From Terriglobus saanensis SP1PR4 (GTDB lineage: Bacteria; Acidobacteriota; Terriglobia; Terriglobales; Acidobacteriaceae): a DNA stretch of 64,000 nt. A program made the position numbers and the translations under genes. The DNA is taken from assembly GCF_000179915.2 (NCBI RefSeq), contig NC_014963.1, positions 1,612,001-1,676,000 on the forward strand, in the 5' to 3' direction. Shown in pieces: positions 60,426 to 64,000 of this stretch. How positions within the stretch are numbered: position 1 is the stretch's first letter; each line of letters opens with the position of its first letter. A model generated the notes under the pieces. It ran no database searches and had not been told where the DNA came from. It was given only the letters and a program-made list of their open reading frames with translations.

Positions 60426-63400
60426 ATGCGATTGCCGATGTTTAGTTCGACGGCTCGCTGGAGTGCTGGCGGATGGGTGTGCGGCACACTCGCCGTTGCC
60501 CTGTTGTGCCCGCCGGACAGGTTGTGGGCCCAGGCGAACAATGCAGCTACACAGCAGCTTCTGGAAAAGGCACATGCCATGGAAGCGCGCAGCCGGATGG
60601 ACATGGCCGCGCAGACATGGCAGCAGGTTCTCCTTGCAGATCCGAATAACACCGAGGCTCTCGGTGGTCTGGCGCGCGCTGCGAAGATGAGCGGCAACAA
60701 CACGCTGGCCAATACTTATCTGCAACGACTGCGGGCGATCAATCCCAACGACCCCGGCATTGCGCGCGCAGAAGGCGTCATGCAGCAGAGCGCGCAGCTG
60801 GACAAGTTGAACCAGGCAGGCAAGCTGGCCGGTGCGGGAAACTACGCGCAGGCGATGACGATCTACCGTCAGGTCTTTCCGAATGGACCTCCGCCCGGAG
60901 ACTGGTCGCTGGCATACTACGAGACGGAGTCGGCCACGGACGAGGGTCGTCCCCACGCTGTTGCCGGTCTGCGCGGGTTGGTCGAAAAATATCCGCAGGA
61001 CACGCGCTATCAGGTAGCCCTCGGACGAATCCTTACCTACAACCCTCGCACACGTGCCGAGGGACGACGTCTGCTGCAGAAGCATCCGCAGGATCCGCAG
61101 GCGGTCGAAGCCCTGAAACAGTCGCTGGTCTGGGACGCTCAGAATCCGGCAGCGGCAGCGGACATTCGGGCTTATCTGCAGACGCACAAAGATCCAGCGC
61201 TGGCAGAGGCCCTCCGGAATACTGCAGCCAACGAAGCGCGCGCGCGGAAGGCCGGAGCCGGTCGTGTCGTCACGCCTGAAGAAGCGGCAATGACGCAGGA
61301 AGAGCGGCAGCGCGGTGCGGAAGAAGCTGCGGCTTACGGTGCTTTGAACGCGAAGAATCTAGAAGAGGCCGAAGCGCGCTTCAAAGCGCTGCTGGTCAAG
61401 AACTCCGATGACGCACAGGCGCTGGCAGGTATGGGCTACGTGCGCATGAACCAGTCGAACTTCGGTGGCGCGATCAGCTTCCTGGAGCAGGCCAAGCAGG
61501 ATGGATCGAAGGACCGGGGTGTCGATACGGCGCTTGCGACCTCGCGCTTCTGGTACACGATGGGCGAAGGCTCGATTGCTCTCAACGAGAACGACCTGCC
61601 CACGGCAGAGAAGAACTATCGCTCCGCGTTGCAGATGCGGCCCGCGAGTCCGGAAGCTATGGAAGGTCTGGCGGGAACCTTGGTGAAGGCACAGCAGCCC
61701 GAAGCGGCTGTCCCCGTCTTCGAGCAGTATGTTCGTTTGAAGCCTGCGTCTCCCGCGGCATGGCGCGGCTTGTTCATGGCGCAGTATGCGACGGGCAATG
61801 CGGCGCTGGCATTGACGACGGAAAAGAGAATTCCATCTGCGGTACGGACGCAGTTGATGCGCGATCCCGAGTTCCTGCGAACGCTGGCTTCTGCTTACTC
61901 CGCAGTGGGCCGCGACGCCGATGCGCAGAGAATCCTTCGTTCTGCGTTGGAACTGCCCTTTCCGTCTGGCGGCGAAGGTCTGAAGGTCGAGACACAGTTG
62001 CAGTACGCGAGTCTCTTGCAGCAGGCCAACCGTATGGAGCAGGCAGCGGGGCTTTATCGGCAGGTGCTGGTCGCGGATCCTTCGAACGTTCCTGCATGGC
62101 AGGGACTGGTACGGGTCGAGCACGCGGCACATAGCGATGCGCTGGCGCAGCAGACGCTGGAAACCATGCCGCCTACGGTTTACGACCAGGCTCTTCGCGA
62201 TCCCGGCTTCATGACCACTGCGGCTTCGGTGTATCAGGCTCAAAACAAGTACGACGTGGCGCAGGCCCTTCTGGAGAAGGCAGTCTCGCAGCAGACCACG
62301 GCAGGGCAGAAGCCCTCTTCGGCGCTGATGACGCAGCTTGCGGGTCTCTACCTGCAGCGCAACGATGCTCAGAAAGCGTATCCAATCTACCGCCAGATCC
62401 TGTTGGAAGATCCCAGCCGCATCGATGCGTGGAAGGGACTTCTGGGGGCGTTGCACACAAGCGGACACGACCGTGAGGCGCTGGCGCAGATCCAGCAGAT
62501 CCCGGTCGAAACACGCAAACATCTCGAAGGCGATGTCGATTATCTGCAGACGGTAGGGGCGGTCTACAACGGCCTGAACCAGCCCGCACAGGCGATGGTG
62601 TTCCTGAACCGCGTGCAGCAGAAGTATGCGGCGGCACACTCGCAGGCCCCCGCGGATATCGATATCCAGAATGCGTATCTGCTGTTCAACGGCAACAACG
62701 ACACGGGTCTCTACAGGCAGTTGATGGTGCTGGGCAGTCGAGGCGATCTGACGGATGAGCAGCGCCGTTCCGTCCAGACGATCTGGGCTCTATGGGCCGT
62801 TCGACGGGCCAACCAGGCATCGGCGCAGGGCTACGTGAAGCGTCCCCTCGCGATTCTGAATGCAGCAGCGCGTGCTTTTCCTGATAATCCTGGTGTGATC
62901 AAGGCGCTGGCGAGCGGGTATCTGCGTGCTGGCCTGCCAAAACAGGCGACCGCAATTTTTAAGGCGCAGGATATGACGTCCGCCACAGCTTCGGACTACA
63001 AGTCCGCTGTGGGCGCGGCGATTGCTTCGGGCGATCTGAAGGACGCGGAGACGTGGCTGCGCTTCGGTCTGGAGCAGTATCCGAAGGACTCGCAGATGCT
63101 GACGCTGGCGGCAAAGTTTGAGCAGGCGCGCGGCGATAGCGGACGCGCGGCGGATTACTATCGCGCCTCGCTGGCGGCGATGCCCCCGGCGGATCCGGGA
63201 GCGGAACTCGCCGATGAGTTGAGTCGGCCTGTAGCCGCACTGAGGCCTCCTACGGTTGCACAGCAGCAAGACCTGGCAACGCTCCTCGCGCCTGGAACGG
63301 ATGCTGCAACCGGTCCCGCTGGAGTCGCGGTAGTCGAAACGGTTCCGGAAAAGCCCTATCTTCCCAGCTACGGAAACGCGTACGGACAAGCACCCGTCGT

Positions 63401-64000
63401 ACTGACCCCCGATGGAACGCCTGCAGGCGGAGCACTTGTTCCGCAGTATATGGTGAATCCGCAGTATCAGCAGCGGATGCAGCAGCAACAGTTACAACAA
63501 CAGCAGCAGACGCAGCAGCCGGGAAAGCCCCGCAATACGCGGCTTGGAGACTACGTTCCTACGGCAGGCCTGGAGCAGCCCTCGGTGGGCGCCGGCTCGA
63601 CGGATGAGGTTTTGACGGCGTCCAGTGTTATGGGTGATCCGCAGTCGCTGGCGTACCAAAGAGAGCAGATTCGGCGGCTCACGCAGCAGGCCCAAGATTC
63701 GGCTTTCAGGGGACAGGTTCCCGGGGCGGTGATCGCCTCCAACGCCGGAGATGTCTATGGGCCGTACATTCCCTATAACTCGCCGGACAATTCCAATCCC
63801 GTGCCGATGTTCAACGCAGTGGCCGCACCGGTGCAGCTCGCGGGAACACAGTCTGCGCCGGTGGAGATGTACAACGCTGCGACGACGGATGTGCTGCCTT
63901 CGACGCGAAATGTTCCCAATGCAAAGGGAAGTCGCAAGGGACGGTCTTCGCATCCAGAGATCGCAGCGGCGGAGGCGGCGGAGGAGCGTCGTCGCCAGTC
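60426..64000 (+). CDS. bcsC: Cellulose synthase operon protein C, 3' end outside window
   Basis: An open frame of at least 1,191 residues that runs off the right edge, so its stop is not seen. A signal segment (WVCGTLAVALLCPPDRLWAQ) leads into a long array of TPRs, for example AAQTWQQVLLADPNNTEALG, AEARFKALLVKNSDDAQALA, AEKNYRSALQMRPASPEAME and AYPIYRQILLEDPSRIDAWK. A Gln-rich low-complexity stretch (about 63470-63520) follows, then a Pro/Ser-rich linker. BcsC TPRs bind periplasmic peptidoglycan and partners, and a C-terminal 16-strand barrel, expected beyond the window, exports the glucan. GGAGAGGGAAG precedes the ATG. Confidence 0.92.
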   Translation, partial: MRLPMFSSTARWSAGGWVCGTLAVALLCPPDRLWAQANNAATQQLLEKAHAMEARSRMDMAAQTWQQVLLADPNNTEALGGLARAAKMSGNNTLANTYLQRLRAINPNDPGIARAEGVMQQSAQLDKLNQAGKLAGAGNYAQAMTIYRQVFPNGPPPGDWSLAYYETESATDEGRPHAVAGLRGLVEKYPQDTRYQVALGRILTYNPRTRAEGRRLLQKHPQDPQAVEALKQSLVWDAQNPAAAADIRAYLQTHKDPALAEALRNTAANEARARKAGAGRVVTPEEAAMTQEERQRGAEEAAAYGALNAKNLEEAEARFKALLVKNSDDAQALAGMGYVRMNQSNFGGAISFLEQAKQDGSKDRGVDTALATSRFWYTMGEGSIALNENDLPTAEKNYRSALQMRPASPEAMEGLAGTLVKAQQPEAAVPVFEQYVRLKPASPAAWRGLFMAQYATGNAALALTTEKRIPSAVRTQLMRDPEFLRTLASAYSAVGRDADAQRILRSALELPFPSGGEGLKVETQLQYASLLQQANRMEQAAGLYRQVLVADPSNVPAWQGLVRVEHAAHSDALAQQTLETMPPTVYDQALRDPGFMTTAASVYQAQNKYDVAQALLEKAVSQQTTAGQKPSSALMTQLAGLYLQRNDAQKAYPIYRQILLEDPSRIDAWKGLLGALHTSGHDREALAQIQQIPVETRKHLEGDVDYLQTVGAVYNGLNQPAQAMVFLNRVQQKYAAAHSQAPADIDIQNAYLLFNGNNDTGLYRQLMVLGSRGDLTDEQRRSVQTIWALWAVRRANQASAQGYVKRPLAILNAAARAFPDNPGVIKALASGYLRAGLPKQATAIFKAQDMTSATASDYKSAVGAAIASGDLKDAETWLRFGLEQYPKDSQMLTLAAKFEQARGDSGRAADYYRASLAAMPPADPGAELADELSRPVAALRPPTVAQQQDLATLLAPGTDAATGPAGVAVVETVPEKPYLPSYGNAYGQAPVVLTPDGTPAGGALVPQYMVNPQYQQRMQQQQLQQQQQTQQPGKPRNTRLGDYVPTAGLEQPSVGAGSTDEVLTASSVMGDPQSLAYQREQIRRLTQQAQDSAFRGQVPGAVIASNAGDVYGPYIPYNSPDNSNPVPMFNAVAAPVQLAGTQSAPVEMYNAATTDVLPSTRNVPNAKGSRKGRSSHPEIAAAEAAEERRRQ

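Noticed and set aside
61359-62639. 426-codon minus-strand frame opposite bcsC
   Set aside because: The plus-strand TPR array is unambiguous and continuous from 60426 to the window end.

Overview
This is a GC-rich, strongly GC3-biased, gene-dense bacterial chromosome segment. The gene set points to the Acidobacteriota, most likely the Terriglobales (relatives of Terriglobus, Granulicella and Edaphobacter). Supporting signs are an ADOP-type duplicated MacB/FtsX permease, PadR regulators paired with membrane proteins carrying a GDLEE-type prefix, a sedolisin ending in Ig-like repeats, an ECF41 sigma factor, a GNAT/YvcK/DUF4254/HldE cluster, and a complete Gram-negative cellulose operon. The assignment rests on gene content read by eye, not on a phylogeny.

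Layout. 0-5.4 kb: a penicillin-binding-fold serine hydrolase cut by the window edge, signal peptidase I, a tiny His-rich exported protein, then a minus-strand glycolytic block gap-ridA-pgk-tpiA. 5.6-9.2 kb: a P-loop kinase leading a translationally coupled osmoprotectant ABC transporter and an FMN-binding stress protein. 9.2-13.5 kb (minus): a secreted redox block (eight-EF-hand protein, ApbE fused to DUF2271, PepSY-type membrane protein) under one promoter with an operator embedded in it, then LolA and a type IV pilin. 13.7-24.5 kb: ECF41 sigma factor, an ankyrin protein that appears to start at CTG, the tRNA hydroxylase TrhO, a 1,257-residue membrane protein of unknown function, an ADOP permease, and a Tat-exported alpha/beta hydrolase. 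24.8-28.4 kb: a near-leaderless BlaI repressor, an M56 metalloprotease whose periplasmic tail is six 29-residue repeats, and a secreted protein ending in the same repeat type. 28.4-34.4 kb: PadR plus membrane protein, radical SAM protein, a cobalamin riboswitch controlling metE, and a methyltransferase. 34.4-40.8 kb: sedolisin, a frameshifted DUF72 gene, a DUF3309 peptide, a Tat-exported SelA-like PLP protein and an outer-membrane barrel. 40.8-42.7 kb: an AT-richer island bracketed by broken copies of the 3' ends of coxA and the M16 peptidase, both of which are intact just to the right. 42.7-51.6 kb: coxA, an AraC regulator, M16 peptidase, GNAT, YvcK, TPR, DUF4254, hldE and tRNA-Lys(TTT).

51.9-64 kb: a cellulose synthesis operon: a BcsQ-type ATPase with a BcsR/BcsP-like N-terminus and a long disordered arm, a natural BcsA-BcsB fusion with a PilZ domain for c-di-GMP, an intrinsic terminator, the GH8 endoglucanase BcsZ, and a BcsC that runs off the right edge. 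BcsAB makes and extrudes the glucan, BcsC would carry it across the outer membrane, BcsZ trims it, and BcsQ probably localises or licenses the complex.

The most unusual features are the coxA/M16 duplication scar, the M56 protease with its repeat partner, the CTG-started ankyrin gene, the BcsR-like/BcsQ fusion with an internal operon terminator, and the promoter-embedded operator of the flavinylation-type operon.
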